Positions 49,796 to 59,287 of a stretch of DNA of 64,000 bases are shown piece by piece. The notes under the pieces were generated by a model. That model saw nothing but the letters and a program-made list of their open reading frames with translations. It made no database searches and was not told the origin of the DNA. A program made the position numbers and the translations under genes. Source of the DNA: Pelosinus fermentans DSM 17108 (GTDB taxonomy: Bacteria; Bacillota; Negativicutes; DSM-13327); contig NZ_AKVN02000001.1 of the NCBI RefSeq assembly GCF_000271485.2, forward strand, positions 748,001 through 812,000, written 5' to 3'. How positions within the stretch are numbered: the first letter of the stretch is position 1; the number at the start of each line of letters is the position of its first letter.

Positions 49796-50560
49796 ATGAT
49801 AAAATTAGAAAATATTAGCATGAGTTTTCATGGAAAACATATATTGCAAGGCATTGATTTGGAAGTGCAAAAAGGAGAGACTTTAGTCGTAATCGGTCCC
49901 AGCGGCTCGGGGAAAAGTACGCTGCTGCGTTTAATGGTAGGACTTTTAAAGCCTACTCAGGGAGAGGTTTGGATTAAAGGACAAGAAATATCTCATTTAT
50001 CAGAGGATAATTTAAACAAAGTTCGTATCGGCATGGGGATGGTATTTCAGTACTCTGCCTTATTTGATTCCATGACAGTAGGAGACAATGTGGCCTTTGG
50101 ACTTCGGGAACATACTGCGATGACCGAGGCTGAGATTCAGAGGATTGTTGCTCGCAATCTTCGCATGGTAGGACTGGCGGGGCAGCAAGACGTAATGCCT
50201 AATGAGTTATCAGGAGGCATGAAGAAACGGGTAAGCTTAGCCAGAGCCATTGCAATCAGACCGGAAATTATGTTATATGATGAACCGACAGCAGGTTTAG
50301 ACCCAATTATGTCAGGAACCATTGACCGGCTGATTATGAATGCCAAGCGTGTGTTATGTGTCACTTCTGTAGTAGTTACCCACCATATGTCCAGTGCTTT
50401 TAAAATTGCTGATCGTGTTGCGATGATCCACGGCGGACGAATTATTGAGGTGGGTACGGTGGAACAAATCAGGCAGTCTGAAAACCCTGTGGTACAGCAA
50501 TTCATTCTTGGTCTAAAATCACCTAGTGCATATGTAAGAAGGAGGTCGGAAATGAGATGA
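49796..50560 (+). CDS. mlaF: ABC transporter ATPase MlaF
   Basis: A 254-residue ATPase with Walker A VIGPSGSGKSTLLRLMVG (about 34-51), the Q-loop MVFQYSALFDSMTVGDNV, the signature NELSGGMKKRVSLARAIA, Walker B IMLYDEPTAGLDPI, and switch His in VVVTHHMSSA. It powers MlaE. Its stop overlaps the mlaD ATG (ATGA). Confidence 0.96.
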   Translation: MIKLENISMSFHGKHILQGIDLEVQKGETLVVIGPSGSGKSTLLRLMVGLLKPTQGEVWIKGQEISHLSEDNLNKVRIGMGMVFQYSALFDSMTVGDNVAFGLREHTAMTEAEIQRIVARNLRMVGLAGQQDVMPNELSGGMKKRVSLARAIAIRPEIMLYDEPTAGLDPIMSGTIDRLIMNAKRVLCVTSVVVTHHMSSAFKIADRVAMIHGGRIIEVGTVEQIRQSENPVVQQFILGLKSPSAYVRRRSEMR

Positions 50561-51831
50561 ATATAAGTACGGAAGCGAAAGTCGGTTCGATGAGCCTGAT
50601 CGCCTGTATGTTATTGATATATATTATGATTCATTTGAGCGGCTTTACCTTTGGCGATAAAGGGTATCCGGTGCAAGCTGTATTTAGGCAGGTAAATGGA
50701 CTTAAAGAAGGCAATATAGTACGATATGCCGGCGTGGATGTTGGACGGATAAAAGAAGTACGTGTCTTGCCTCAAGAAGGTGTACAAGTGACGATGTTAA
50801 TGGATCCGGGAGTTAAGATCCCTGAAGGAGCAAAATTTCTCATTGGCGCTGATGGGTTAATGGGAGAAAAATACATTAATATTATCCCGACAGATAGCAG
50901 CTCTAGTTATTTATTACCGAATGCCAAGGTAAAAGGGGAAGAGATCCAAGGCTTGGATGAGCTCATTGCTTCATCAGATCGAGTATTGGCAGAGGTTCAT
51001 GATTTAGTAAAATCCCTAAATGAGATCGTAGGGGATGACAAAGTCAAAGCTGCCATGAAAAATACCATTTTGAATGCGCAGGAAATCACGGTTAATATGA
51101 ATATCATGATGGGAAATCTTGCACGTATGACACAAGAAAATGGTGACATTGATGTCACAGTAAAAAATTTAAGTGCGATGTCGCGCAGCTTGCGGGAAGC
51201 TGCGGCAAGAGCAGAAGTCATGATGCAGGCAGTAGACAATGATGGGCAGACGGCAAGAGATCTGCAGGAAACCCTTGTTAATATTAAAAATACCAGCATC
51301 CGTGTAGAAAAAATGGCAGCAGCCTTAGAAGGAGTAGTAACAGATCCTGAGACTGCGCAAAACATCAAAGACACATTAAAAAATGCTCGCATGGCAAGTG
51401 AAAGAGCGAACAAGATGTTAACAAAGGTATCTTCCATTGACACGAAAGTGGGATTTGAAACATTATATAATCAGGATACTGGAAAATATAGCAGTAATGC
51501 GGATTTGAAAATTAATACCTCACCTACGGATTTTGCTATTATTGGCGTAAGTCATATTGGTGACGGCAGCAAAGGAAATTTCCAGGTTGGCAAAGGCAAT
51601 GAAGAGTTTGCCGGCAGAGCTGGCGTAATTGACAGTAAAGTAGGAGTGGGAGTAGACACCAAAATCGGCAAACAGATGTCATTATCATTGGATGTCTATG
51701 ATCCTCAAGATGTACGGGTGAAATTACGCTCGTTATATCAAGTCGCTCCAGACACATTTATTGTAGGACAGAGTGACGGGATTAATAAGCAGGATGAGCA
51801 GACGTATTTCGGCGTACGAAGAAATTTTTAA
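50557..51831 (+). CDS. mlaD: MCE protein MlaD with a C-terminal beta-barrel-like extension
   Basis: A 424-residue protein. An N-terminal membrane helix (13-30) is followed by one MCE domain (about 37-115, FRQVNGLKEGNIVRYAGVDVG), a long helical segment (about 130-290) and a beta-rich C-terminus (about 296-424, with alternating strands such as KVGVGVDTKI and MSLSLDVYDP) that ends in Phe, as outer-membrane barrels do. Proteobacterial MlaD is about 180 residues. A long MlaD bridging both membranes has been described in Veillonella parvula, so this is likely such a bridge. Start overlaps the mlaF stop by 4 bases. Confidence 0.9.
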   Translation: MNISTEAKVGSMSLIACMLLIYIMIHLSGFTFGDKGYPVQAVFRQVNGLKEGNIVRYAGVDVGRIKEVRVLPQEGVQVTMLMDPGVKIPEGAKFLIGADGLMGEKYINIIPTDSSSSYLLPNAKVKGEEIQGLDELIASSDRVLAEVHDLVKSLNEIVGDDKVKAAMKNTILNAQEITVNMNIMMGNLARMTQENGDIDVTVKNLSAMSRSLREAAARAEVMMQAVDNDGQTARDLQETLVNIKNTSIRVEKMAAALEGVVTDPETAQNIKDTLKNARMASERANKMLTKVSSIDTKVGFETLYNQDTGKYSSNADLKINTSPTDFAIIGVSHIGDGSKGNFQVGKGNEEFAGRAGVIDSKVGVGVDTKIGKQMSLSLDVYDPQDVRVKLRSLYQVAPDTFIVGQSDGINKQDEQTYFGVRRNF

Positions 51832-51862
51832 AAAAACGAATCATATTCGCAGTGATCTTTGA

Positions 51863-51891
51863 TTGACAATAACTGGACTTCGTCCTATAAT
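51863..51891 (+). promoter_or_regulatory. Consensus sigma-A promoter of the tolC-like gene
   Basis: TTGACA (51863-51868) and TATAAT (51886-51891) with exactly 17 bases between them, about 70 bases before the ATG. This is a perfect consensus pair. Confidence 0.88.
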
Positions 51892-51910
51892 TAATAATGA
51901 ATAATAATAC

Positions 51911-51926
51911 GTGACTAACTAGTCAC
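51911..51926 (+). promoter_or_regulatory. Palindromic operator-like site GTGACT-AACT-AGTCAC
   Basis: A perfect 6-bp inverted repeat with a 4-base centre, about 15 bases downstream of the predicted transcription start. Sites of this shape are typical for TetR-type dimers and would block an otherwise strong promoter. No TetR gene lies in the window. Confidence 0.6.
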
Positions 51927-51959
51927 AGCTCTTTGATGAATTGAGGGGGATTTTTTTAC

Positions 51960-53261
51960 ATGTTGAAACAAACTCATTGGAAAAAACAATTAATGGCAGC
52001 ACTGACAGGTGGATTTTTGATATTAAACACGGTAAGTGCATTCGCAGCACCGATAGAGTTATCTTTGGAAGAAAGTATTGCAAGAGCTTTGCAGAACAAT
52101 CCTGCAATTAAGATAGCAGATGCAGATAGACAGGGAGCCGAGTATGATATACGTGTAGCAAAAGGTGGAAAATTACCTACATTGAAGTTAGAACACTCTG
52201 ACGGTCGTTCGAAAACATATGTAAATGACACTGCAAGTATTGGGAATCAATTTGACAGTTCTGTTACTTTGGGAATGAATCTATATACCGGGGGAGAAGT
52301 CGAGGGGAACATAGAAAAAGCCAAGATTGGCTTAAAAGTGGCTGATTTGGATGTTGAGAAAAGTAAACAGCAAATAAAATTAGATGCTACCAATGGCTTT
52401 TTTACGATTCTGCAAACGAGAAATACCGTAAAAGTAGACCAAGAATCCGTAGATCAAATGGCAGCTCACTTAAAAAATGTAGAAGCGCAATATAATGTAG
52501 GAACCGTAGCAAAATCTGACGTACTACGTTCTCAAGTAGAACTGGCAAATAATCAGCAAATACTAACTAAGGCGCAAAATGCTTATGAAATAGCAGTTTC
52601 CAATTTAAATAATGTAATGGGGCTGCCATTAGATACAGAAATACAAATAAAAGATGAACTGGTTCATGAGCCTTATAACTTATCCTTAGAGGATAGTATT
52701 AATTATGCCATGGGCAATCGTCCGGAAGCAATCCAAGCTGATCACAATATAGAGATCGCAAAACAATCCGTCAAGATTGCAAAAGCTGGTAAATTACCTA
52801 CTGTGGCTGCTAGTGCCAGCCAAAGGTGGGCTGATGATGATTTTCCAGGAACGGATGAAAATGGTTGGTCAGTTGGTTTAACTGCTACCTGGACTCCTTT
52901 TGATTCTGGCGTAACCAATGCTCAAATTAAAAAGTCCAACTCTGAGGTAGAAAAATCATTGCAGACAGCCAAACAAACGAAGGATGCAGTTCAATTAGAA
53001 GTACGTCAAGCGTACCTAAATATGATAGAAGCGGAAAAGCGGATTAGTACCTCTCAAGTGACAGTAGAGCAGGCAGAAGAAGATTTCAAAATTGCTCAAG
53101 TCCGCTACAGTGCTGGGGTGGGAACGAATACAGATGTAATCGATGCACAAGTAGCCTTAACCCAAGCGAAGAATAACTACATTCAAGCAATGTATGATTT
53201 CAATACAAGTAAAGCGAATCTGACAAAAGCTATGGGAGTACCTATAGAAACTGTACAATAA
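51960..53261 (+). CDS. TolC-family outer-membrane efflux channel
   Basis: A 433-residue exported protein with a signal peptide (cleavage after VSAFAA) and two similar halves of the outer membrane efflux protein family: LSLEESIARALQNNPAIKIA near the N-terminus and LSLEDSINYAMGNRPEAIQA in the middle, each followed by long helices (EVRQAYLNMIEAEKRI). It should form a trimeric channel for efflux or type I secretion. It has its own promoter and operator, so it is regulated apart from mla. No inner-membrane pump is adjacent. Confidence 0.93.
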   Translation: MLKQTHWKKQLMAALTGGFLILNTVSAFAAPIELSLEESIARALQNNPAIKIADADRQGAEYDIRVAKGGKLPTLKLEHSDGRSKTYVNDTASIGNQFDSSVTLGMNLYTGGEVEGNIEKAKIGLKVADLDVEKSKQQIKLDATNGFFTILQTRNTVKVDQESVDQMAAHLKNVEAQYNVGTVAKSDVLRSQVELANNQQILTKAQNAYEIAVSNLNNVMGLPLDTEIQIKDELVHEPYNLSLEDSINYAMGNRPEAIQADHNIEIAKQSVKIAKAGKLPTVAASASQRWADDDFPGTDENGWSVGLTATWTPFDSGVTNAQIKKSNSEVEKSLQTAKQTKDAVQLEVRQAYLNMIEAEKRISTSQVTVEQAEEDFKIAQVRYSAGVGTNTDVIDAQVALTQAKNNYIQAMYDFNTSKANLTKAMGVPIETVQ

Positions 53262-53268
53262 TAGAATA

Positions 53269-53300
53269 TAAAAAGAGCTGGGAATATCCCAGCTCTTTTT
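53269..53300 (+). terminator. Rho-independent terminator after the tolC-like gene
   Basis: AAAAAGAGCTGGGA and TCCCAGCTCTTTTT pair perfectly around a 3-base loop. Confidence 0.93.
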
Positions 53301-53319
53301 GGTAGGCATCAGAAAATAT

Positions 53320-53420
53320 ACCCCCCTTGTGTCCTTTGCGTCTTTGTGGTTCAATTCGTTTATATGTTTTAGTTACCTTATTCGACTTATTCTTCGTGTT
53401 TTCGTAGTTCAGGTTTTATT
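53320..53420 (+). repeat. Composite repeat remnant of family B and A right ends
   Basis: CCTTGTGTCCTTTGCGTC followed by TTTGTGGTTCAATTCG is the family B right half; ATTCTTCGTGTTTTCGTAGTTC followed 15-20 bases later resembles a family A right half. No left arms are present. Confidence 0.6.
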
Positions 53421-53586
53421 TTTAGAAGAATGTGCAGCGTTTTTCGTAACCATCATTATACCATTGGAATAAATTACTGTATCAAGGTTAAAATAATTTC
53501 AGCTAAAAGATAGAGGAAGCTGGCAGTGCCATGTAGAAGTATATGCTGTTATGAACGCCTTATGAGGTGGAATCAGGAGGCTAAGA

Positions 53587-56500
53587 ATGAAAGAAAGAGT
53601 CATTGCAGTATTAGCAGTATGTATGATCCTTTTAATTGGCAGTGCCTACTGGCTGACTAAAAGCCAAACGGTTATGACGGGGGCACAAAATGCGTTAAGC
53701 ATAGAATTGGCTAATGTACTGGGAAGTTTAGTCACTGTAGGGGACATTGAGGTTACCTCTTATAATCAAGTCACCATACATAATGTGGCTATTTATGATA
53801 AACAGTCAGAAATTCTGGCTGCAAGTGACAAGATTATTGTTTCCTATAGTCCTTGGAGTATTTTGACTGGTTGGAATGTGGTAAAATCCATTTCCGAGCT
53901 AAGGGTAGAGGAACCTACTCTTTGGCTGGCACAGCGAGATAATGGGCAGTGGAATATTCAAGATATCGTTATTAAAGATGATGCATCTGAGTCATCTTTA
54001 TCTGCTAAAGTAAAAGTAGTGAATGGCAGAGCTGTTGTGAATGCCTACCATTCTCAATGGACTTTGGAAGAAGTAAATGGAAATTTAGATCTTGCCAATG
54101 CTCCTAGAATAAAGATGGATCTGGAAGGATTGTACAATGGTGCAGCCGTGAAAGCAAAGGGGACGATTCATAGTAAGGGGCGCAGCACTCTCACTTTGCA
54201 TGCAGATCAACTCATGTTAGCTGACTTTCAGATGTTAGTGCCAGAAGACGGATCGATTCAGTTAGTGGGAGGCAGCGCCAAGCAGATCGAAGCAACCATT
54301 GCCTATGAAAAAGGGGCTATGGAGTGGGCTGGTGAAGCGCGTCTGGAAAAAACCGATATCAATCTTGATGAGATTCCTTTACGTCAAATTGATGGAGGTA
54401 TTGCTTTTACCAATAAGAAGATATATATGTTTGTGGCAGGAAAAGTATTTGAACAGCCTATTGATGTACGGGGCAGCGTAGATACGGATGCTAGTGAGCT
54501 GATTGTGGATCTAGCGGTGGCATCTGCTGCTTTTGATCCCAGCGCAACAAACTATGATATTCCTGTTAAAGGTATAACGGCATTTAAGGCTGGTATTACG
54601 GGGGTTATCTCAAATCCTGTTGTCACAGGGGAAATCCAGATGCCGGCAGGAGAAATAGCTGGTTACCAGGCAGCCAATGTACAGACCAAAATCAATCTGG
54701 TAAATAAGACAATTACAATTCAGCAATTGGAAGCAGATGTCTTTGAAGGACATATTTCTGCTTCCGGGCAATTCCAGCATGAGATAGGCAGTTATCAACT
54801 TTCCCTTAATGGTCAGCATCTTAATATTCAAAAGTTCCCTGAGTTAGTGCCGGATATGAGCGGCTATATCGATGCTGCTGTGGCGATAAAGGGGACGGGA
54901 GATTTAGCGGGGGCTGAAATTCAAGGAACCGTGTCCATGGGACCTGGTGAATTTAGCAATATTCCCTTTACCTTTGTGACCAGTGGATTTTATTACCATA
55001 AAGGAAATGCTGCCGTAGACTATTTGAATATTGGGATCGGTCAAGGCATGGTAACGGCTCAGGGCACGGTGAAAGAACAAGAGCTTGCCTTGCAGATATA
55101 TGGTCAAGGTATACCATTAGACCTGTTAGGCAAAGGTATAGAAGGCAAGACTGCCGGCGTCGGTCAATTTAATGGTAACGTTCATGGAACCTTATCCGCT
55201 CCTGAAATAACCGCTGATTTTATGGCATTCAATGGAGAAATTTTATATCAGCCTTTTACCCAGGCAGCAGGTAGGATTCATATAACACCGCAGCAAATAA
55301 CACTGCAGGATGCTGAAATGATTCATGGTGTAACCAGGCACAAAGCCCAGGGAAGGATTGGATTATCTGGTGGGCATGAACTGAGTATGTCCATTATTTC
55401 TGAGCGGGCCAGAGCAGAAACATTAGTACCATTATTAGTGCCCGGGGAGAATCTAACAGGAAATGTAGACAACAATATGGTCATTACAGGTTCTTTGGAG
55501 AATCCTACGATAGCGGGTACGGTTACTTTGACAGATGGCAGTTTCCGTGGTCAGCTATTGGCCAAAGCAGCTGGCTCTTATAAAAGAGAACAAGGCATAA
55601 CCACCATCCATGATTTTGTTATCCAGTCCCTCGGTACTCAATTGCAGCTTTCAGGCACGATCTCACCCAATAATGATTTGGATTTTGATGTTACAGCCCA
55701 AGATATTGATTTAGAACAATTAAATAGGAACAATAGTGATTTTAGCGCTGCAGGCAAGGCCAACTTTATAGGTAAGCTGACAGGTACTCCCTCAGTCCCC
55801 ATTTTTAAGGGGCAGCTATCTGCGGCTGCTCTCAGCCTTAATGAGCAGGAGGTTACAGGTGTAACCGGAACCATTGCTGTCACAGGTGATGAGATTGAGA
55901 TTCCCGTCCTTTCTTTTGCTCAAGGAAAAGGAAAATTTACTTTTTTTGGCGGTCTTGACCAAGGAACAAATGAAATTTATGGCACGTTGACTGTAGAAAA
56001 TGGAGAATTGCAGCCCATACTGGCAGCCAGTAAGGTGGGGCACAAAGAAATTATGGGAACATTAAATGGCCGGATAATAATAAGTGGAACTCTTGGTAAA
56101 CCCAATGTGCGGCTGATTGGGGATTTAAAAGCAGGCAGTGTGAAAAAATATCCAGTAGAGTCCATCGTCGTGGATGCTGCATTAGAAAATAACGTTCTGA
56201 CCATTTCTGAGTTTTCGGTTAAACAAGGCACAGGAGTCATGCTGGCGCGAGGGAGAGCGGATTTAAATACCAACGGACCTTTGAGCCTGGAAGTAGGCGG
56301 CAGAGGCATAGATGCCGGCTTAGTTGCCTCCTTCTTTGATACTTCCATTCAGCCTACAGGCAAACTGGATTTTGCCGCTCAAGTTTCAGGGGTGTCGGAT
56401 AATCCTCATACCGCTTTATCCTTGGAGCTTGTTAACGGAGGAATCGGTGATACAACCGTTGATTCCTTATATGGATTATTGATCCTGGATAAGAATGTGA

Positions 56501-57900
56501 TACATGTGGATCAAGTCTTACTGAAAAAAGGTCCTTATCAAGCCAGTGCCTATGGTATTATTCCTGTAGCTGCCCTTAGCTCCGAAGGCAGACGGCAGGC
56601 AAATGCTGCAGAGCAAATGAATCTGAATGTGAAACTAGACAAAGCAAATTTAAGTATTTTGCCATTGTTGACAAAACAGGTTGCATGGGCAGAGGGAGCG
56701 ACACAAGGTGAAATTACCATAGCTGGTACCTTAGAGCAGCCAGTCCTTAAGGGGATGATTACTGTTAACAATGGTACGCTGAAGCTGGCAGCTTTAAAAG
56801 ACCCCATCCAAAAAGTGGGGGTTGCTATTGCCTTTGAAGGTGATACAATTAATGTAAAGCAATTTGATGGGTATATGGGAAATGGTTCTTACCGTGCAAC
56901 AGGTACTGCGAAATTAGATGGATTGAGTTTGACGGATTATAACCTGTCTTTAATTTTGGATAAGCCTATGATTCGCAGCAAATATTTTACCGGTGCTGTT
57001 GATGGGAATTTGACCATTAGCCAAGGTAATGTGCGACCAAAATTAACAGGTAAATTGCTTTTTGAAAATAATATCATCGACATTCCTTCCCTTCCTGATA
57101 TGGAACCATCCAATCTAGACATGGATTTAGACGTTGATATACAAGTCGGGAAGAAAGTACGCTTATACAATCCGTACCTATATGACATGTTAGCTGTTGG
57201 CAGAGTAAAAGTAGGCGGCAGTATTGCGCAGCCGGATGTTTCAGGGCGTATTGTGGCGATTCGCGGCACCGTGAGTTATCTTAGAACGCAATTTAAGGTG
57301 GAAGAAGGAAGTGTGGAATTTCGGCAGTTTTCTTCCTTTGAACCAATTATTAAACTCAATGCTAAAGCAACTCTGCAGCAAACGGTGGTATATTTAAATG
57401 TCAATGGTCCTATGGGGGAAATGGAATTTAAATTAACGTCAGAACCAGCCATGAGTCAGCAGGAGATTCTATCCCTTCTGACGCTGCGCAGCCGTTATTT
57501 TGAAAAGCAAAACGACGGGGATACAGGGCTTGGAAGAGACGAACTCATGGCGGCCCTTGATGCTGGCCTGCAAATGCGTTTTATTAGTGAAATAGAAGGA
57601 AATGTCCGCAGTGCCTTGGGGTTGGATGAATTCCGTTTTGTTCGGGATACTAGTTCTAGTATTGTGAAAAAGAATAACAACAAAAACGATGAGGGCTCTA
57701 CAGTCAATAAAGAAGTGTACAATCTGGAAATGAGTAAATATTTGACAGATCGATTACTAATAAGCTATGTTATGGGTGTTGATCATAGTAAAAATGAAGT
57801 ATCATTTCGTTATAGCTTAAATCGAAATATTAGTTTAACGGGCTCTATCGATGATGAAAAAGAGACATGGATTGGCGCAGAGGCTAGATATAGGTTTTAA
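53587..57900 (+). CDS. tamB: Translocation/assembly module TamB-type protein
   Basis: A 1437-residue AsmA-like protein, about the size of E. coli TamB. It has one N-terminal membrane helix (about 5-25), a very long repetitive beta-rich body, and the C-terminal TamB (DUF490) domain with VSGRIVAIRGTVSYLRTQFK, VEEGSVEFRQFSSFEPII and LTLRSRYFEKQ. It spans the periplasm as a hydrophobic groove for phospholipid movement and helps barrel-protein biogenesis. ATG 53587 follows AGGAGG. It is followed within 20 bases by a sigma-factor gene. Confidence 0.93.
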   Translation: MKERVIAVLAVCMILLIGSAYWLTKSQTVMTGAQNALSIELANVLGSLVTVGDIEVTSYNQVTIHNVAIYDKQSEILAASDKIIVSYSPWSILTGWNVVKSISELRVEEPTLWLAQRDNGQWNIQDIVIKDDASESSLSAKVKVVNGRAVVNAYHSQWTLEEVNGNLDLANAPRIKMDLEGLYNGAAVKAKGTIHSKGRSTLTLHADQLMLADFQMLVPEDGSIQLVGGSAKQIEATIAYEKGAMEWAGEARLEKTDINLDEIPLRQIDGGIAFTNKKIYMFVAGKVFEQPIDVRGSVDTDASELIVDLAVASAAFDPSATNYDIPVKGITAFKAGITGVISNPVVTGEIQMPAGEIAGYQAANVQTKINLVNKTITIQQLEADVFEGHISASGQFQHEIGSYQLSLNGQHLNIQKFPELVPDMSGYIDAAVAIKGTGDLAGAEIQGTVSMGPGEFSNIPFTFVTSGFYYHKGNAAVDYLNIGIGQGMVTAQGTVKEQELALQIYGQGIPLDLLGKGIEGKTAGVGQFNGNVHGTLSAPEITADFMAFNGEILYQPFTQAAGRIHITPQQITLQDAEMIHGVTRHKAQGRIGLSGGHELSMSIISERARAETLVPLLVPGENLTGNVDNNMVITGSLENPTIAGTVTLTDGSFRGQLLAKAAGSYKREQGITTIHDFVIQSLGTQLQLSGTISPNNDLDFDVTAQDIDLEQLNRNNSDFSAAGKANFIGKLTGTPSVPIFKGQLSAAALSLNEQEVTGVTGTIAVTGDEIEIPVLSFAQGKGKFTFFGGLDQGTNEIYGTLTVENGELQPILAASKVGHKEIMGTLNGRIIISGTLGKPNVRLIGDLKAGSVKKYPVESIVVDAALENNVLTISEFSVKQGTGVMLARGRADLNTNGPLSLEVGGRGIDAGLVASFFDTSIQPTGKLDFAAQVSGVSDNPHTALSLELVNGGIGDTTVDSLYGLLILDKNVIHVDQVLLKKGPYQASAYGIIPVAALSSEGRRQANAAEQMNLNVKLDKANLSILPLLTKQVAWAEGATQGEITIAGTLEQPVLKGMITVNNGTLKLAALKDPIQKVGVAIAFEGDTINVKQFDGYMGNGSYRATGTAKLDGLSLTDYNLSLILDKPMIRSKYFTGAVDGNLTISQGNVRPKLTGKLLFENNIIDIPSLPDMEPSNLDMDLDVDIQVGKKVRLYNPYLYDMLAVGRVKVGGSIAQPDVSGRIVAIRGTVSYLRTQFKVEEGSVEFRQFSSFEPIIKLNAKATLQQTVVYLNVNGPMGEMEFKLTSEPAMSQQEILSLLTLRSRYFEKQNDGDTGLGRDELMAALDAGLQMRFISEIEGNVRSALGLDEFRFVRDTSSSIVKKNNNKNDEGSTVNKEVYNLEMSKYLTDRLLISYVMGVDHSKNEVSFRYSLNRNISLTGSIDDEKETWIGAEARYRF

Positions 57901-57917
57901 GAAGAAGGATGATCCAC

Positions 57918-58556
57918 ATGATATTAAGTCAATATGTAAAAGAACTTAAAAAAATACACATGCTGTCACGGGAAGAAGAAGAAGCCTTGTGGCTCCAGTA
58001 TAAAGAATATGATGACATGGACTGCCGCAGCAAGATTATTGAACACTATCAACCCTTAGTATTTAAGATCGCTACTGGCTGGCGCCTGAATGAAACGGTG
58101 ATTATGGATATGATTCAAGAAGGGACAGTGGGACTGATTGAGGCGGTAGAGAAATTTGATCATCAAAGAGGCGTGGCTTTTAGCCTATATGCTTCCCAAC
58201 GAATACGAGGACGTATTCTCAATTATATGGAAAAAGAGGGAAAGTTTGGTGTTGCCTCTATGGATAGTCCTTTATCAGCTGGGGAAGACATTACCTTAAG
58301 AGATTTGTTAGTCGATGGGACGGCAGGCGTCTCCAGCCAGGCAGAGCATAACTATCTTGTGGCCCAGGTTAAAAATGCCATGGATCGCTTACCTCATAAC
58401 GAACAAGCAGTGTTAAGCGGAGTATTCTTGGAAGATTGTGAACCAAAACAATTGGCGGAAAACTTAGATCTGAGCATATCTCATATCTATAAATTACAAA
58501 AGCAGGGCATCAGACGTATTCGCGGCATGCTTTCCAAATTTATGCAGCACTGGTAA
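57918..58556 (+). CDS. Sigma-70 family RNA polymerase sigma factor
   Basis: A 212-residue sigma factor. Region 2 (about 35-105) has HYQPLVFKIATGWRLN, DMIQEGTVGLIEAVEKFD and FSLYASQRIRGRILNYM; a short region 3 follows; region 4 (about 150-205) has DRLPHNEQAVLSGVFLED and LSISHIYKLQKQGIRRIR. It resembles the group 3 FliA/sporulation type more than the ECF type. ATG 57918 was chosen because AAGAAGG gives proper spacing; ATG 57909 abuts it. No anti-sigma gene is obvious, but the next gene encodes a single-pass membrane protein. Its location between tamB and bamA suggests envelope-linked control. Confidence 0.88.
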   Translation: MILSQYVKELKKIHMLSREEEEALWLQYKEYDDMDCRSKIIEHYQPLVFKIATGWRLNETVIMDMIQEGTVGLIEAVEKFDHQRGVAFSLYASQRIRGRILNYMEKEGKFGVASMDSPLSAGEDITLRDLLVDGTAGVSSQAEHNYLVAQVKNAMDRLPHNEQAVLSGVFLEDCEPKQLAENLDLSISHIYKLQKQGIRRIRGMLSKFMQHW

Positions 58557-58711
58557 CCGTAAAAAAGCGAGAAAAAAGGCACATATAGCACGCATTGTAA
58601 TAGAAAACACGATTAATCGCTAAAAAACAAAGATTTTTCAAAGGAAATCAATGACCATAATCTGGCCTCTTTTCAGGATTGTATATATTGTTTATAATAG
58701 GGGTGTTGTAT

Positions 58712-59269
58712 ATGGCTCATTTTAGAAAAAATGTATACCAGCATTTGTCTTCTGCAAAAAAGTGGTTGACGAGGGCAGAGGAAGCTTTTGACAAAGAGCG
58801 AGATATTCGCGGTGAGCTTGATCTAATGTTAGCCCAAGCTGAACTTCAGCATGTAAAAGAAGTCAGCCGCTCTAAACATTGGCGTCACAAATATACGATG
58901 GTTCGTCATGGAGTCGCTTTGACCTGCGCTGTAGTAATGGCAGCAGGATTAGGGGGAGTCTATTGGTGGACGTCTAAGCCAGATATCGTTGTACCTGTTC
59001 CCCTGGTGCAAAAAGTAAGTGTGCCAGTGGAATCCCAGATACAAAGCAGCAGTAATGGTGGACAATTGCCAGCTGTCTCTACAGAGGTAAAGAAAGTAGT
59101 CGTAATAACAGAAGCTGCTCCGCCAGTACAACGTGTTGCTGCACCAAATCCAATGAGTCAGGAAAAAAAAGCTGAATCTTCTCAGCAGGTGGAACCGGCG
59201 GCGGCCATCTCGCCTGATGAAATGCAGAAATTGGTGCGGGCCGCCGGAAAAACATTACGCGGCCAGTAA
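58712..59269 (+). CDS. Conserved-position single-pass membrane protein, function unknown
   Basis: I do not recognise a family. The 185-residue protein has a charged helical N-terminus (about 1-65, with HLSSAKKWLTRAEEAFDKE and LDLMLAQAELQHVKEVSR), one membrane helix (about 72-92), and a Pro/Val/Gln-rich tail that should lie outside the inner membrane. A C-in topology follows from the basic flank RSKHWRHKYTMVRH. ATG 58712 follows AGGGGTG; a possible -10 box TATAAT is at 58693. It lies between the sigma factor and bamA with 19 bases to bamA, so an envelope role or control of the sigma factor is possible. Confidence 0.75.
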   Translation: MAHFRKNVYQHLSSAKKWLTRAEEAFDKERDIRGELDLMLAQAELQHVKEVSRSKHWRHKYTMVRHGVALTCAVVMAAGLGGVYWWTSKPDIVVPVPLVQKVSVPVESQIQSSSNGGQLPAVSTEVKKVVVITEAAPPVQRVAAPNPMSQEKKAESSQQVEPAAAISPDEMQKLVRAAGKTLRGQ

Positions 59270-59287
59270 GACAAAAGGAGGTAATGC

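Larger units (their letters stand above)
53262..53586. other. Intergenic region before tamB
   Basis: It contains the terminator, then a composite repeat (53320-53420) made of a family B right half and a family A-like right half, and about 120 bases of unique sequence. AGGAGG (53576) precedes the tamB ATG. No promoter stands out. Confidence 0.5.
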
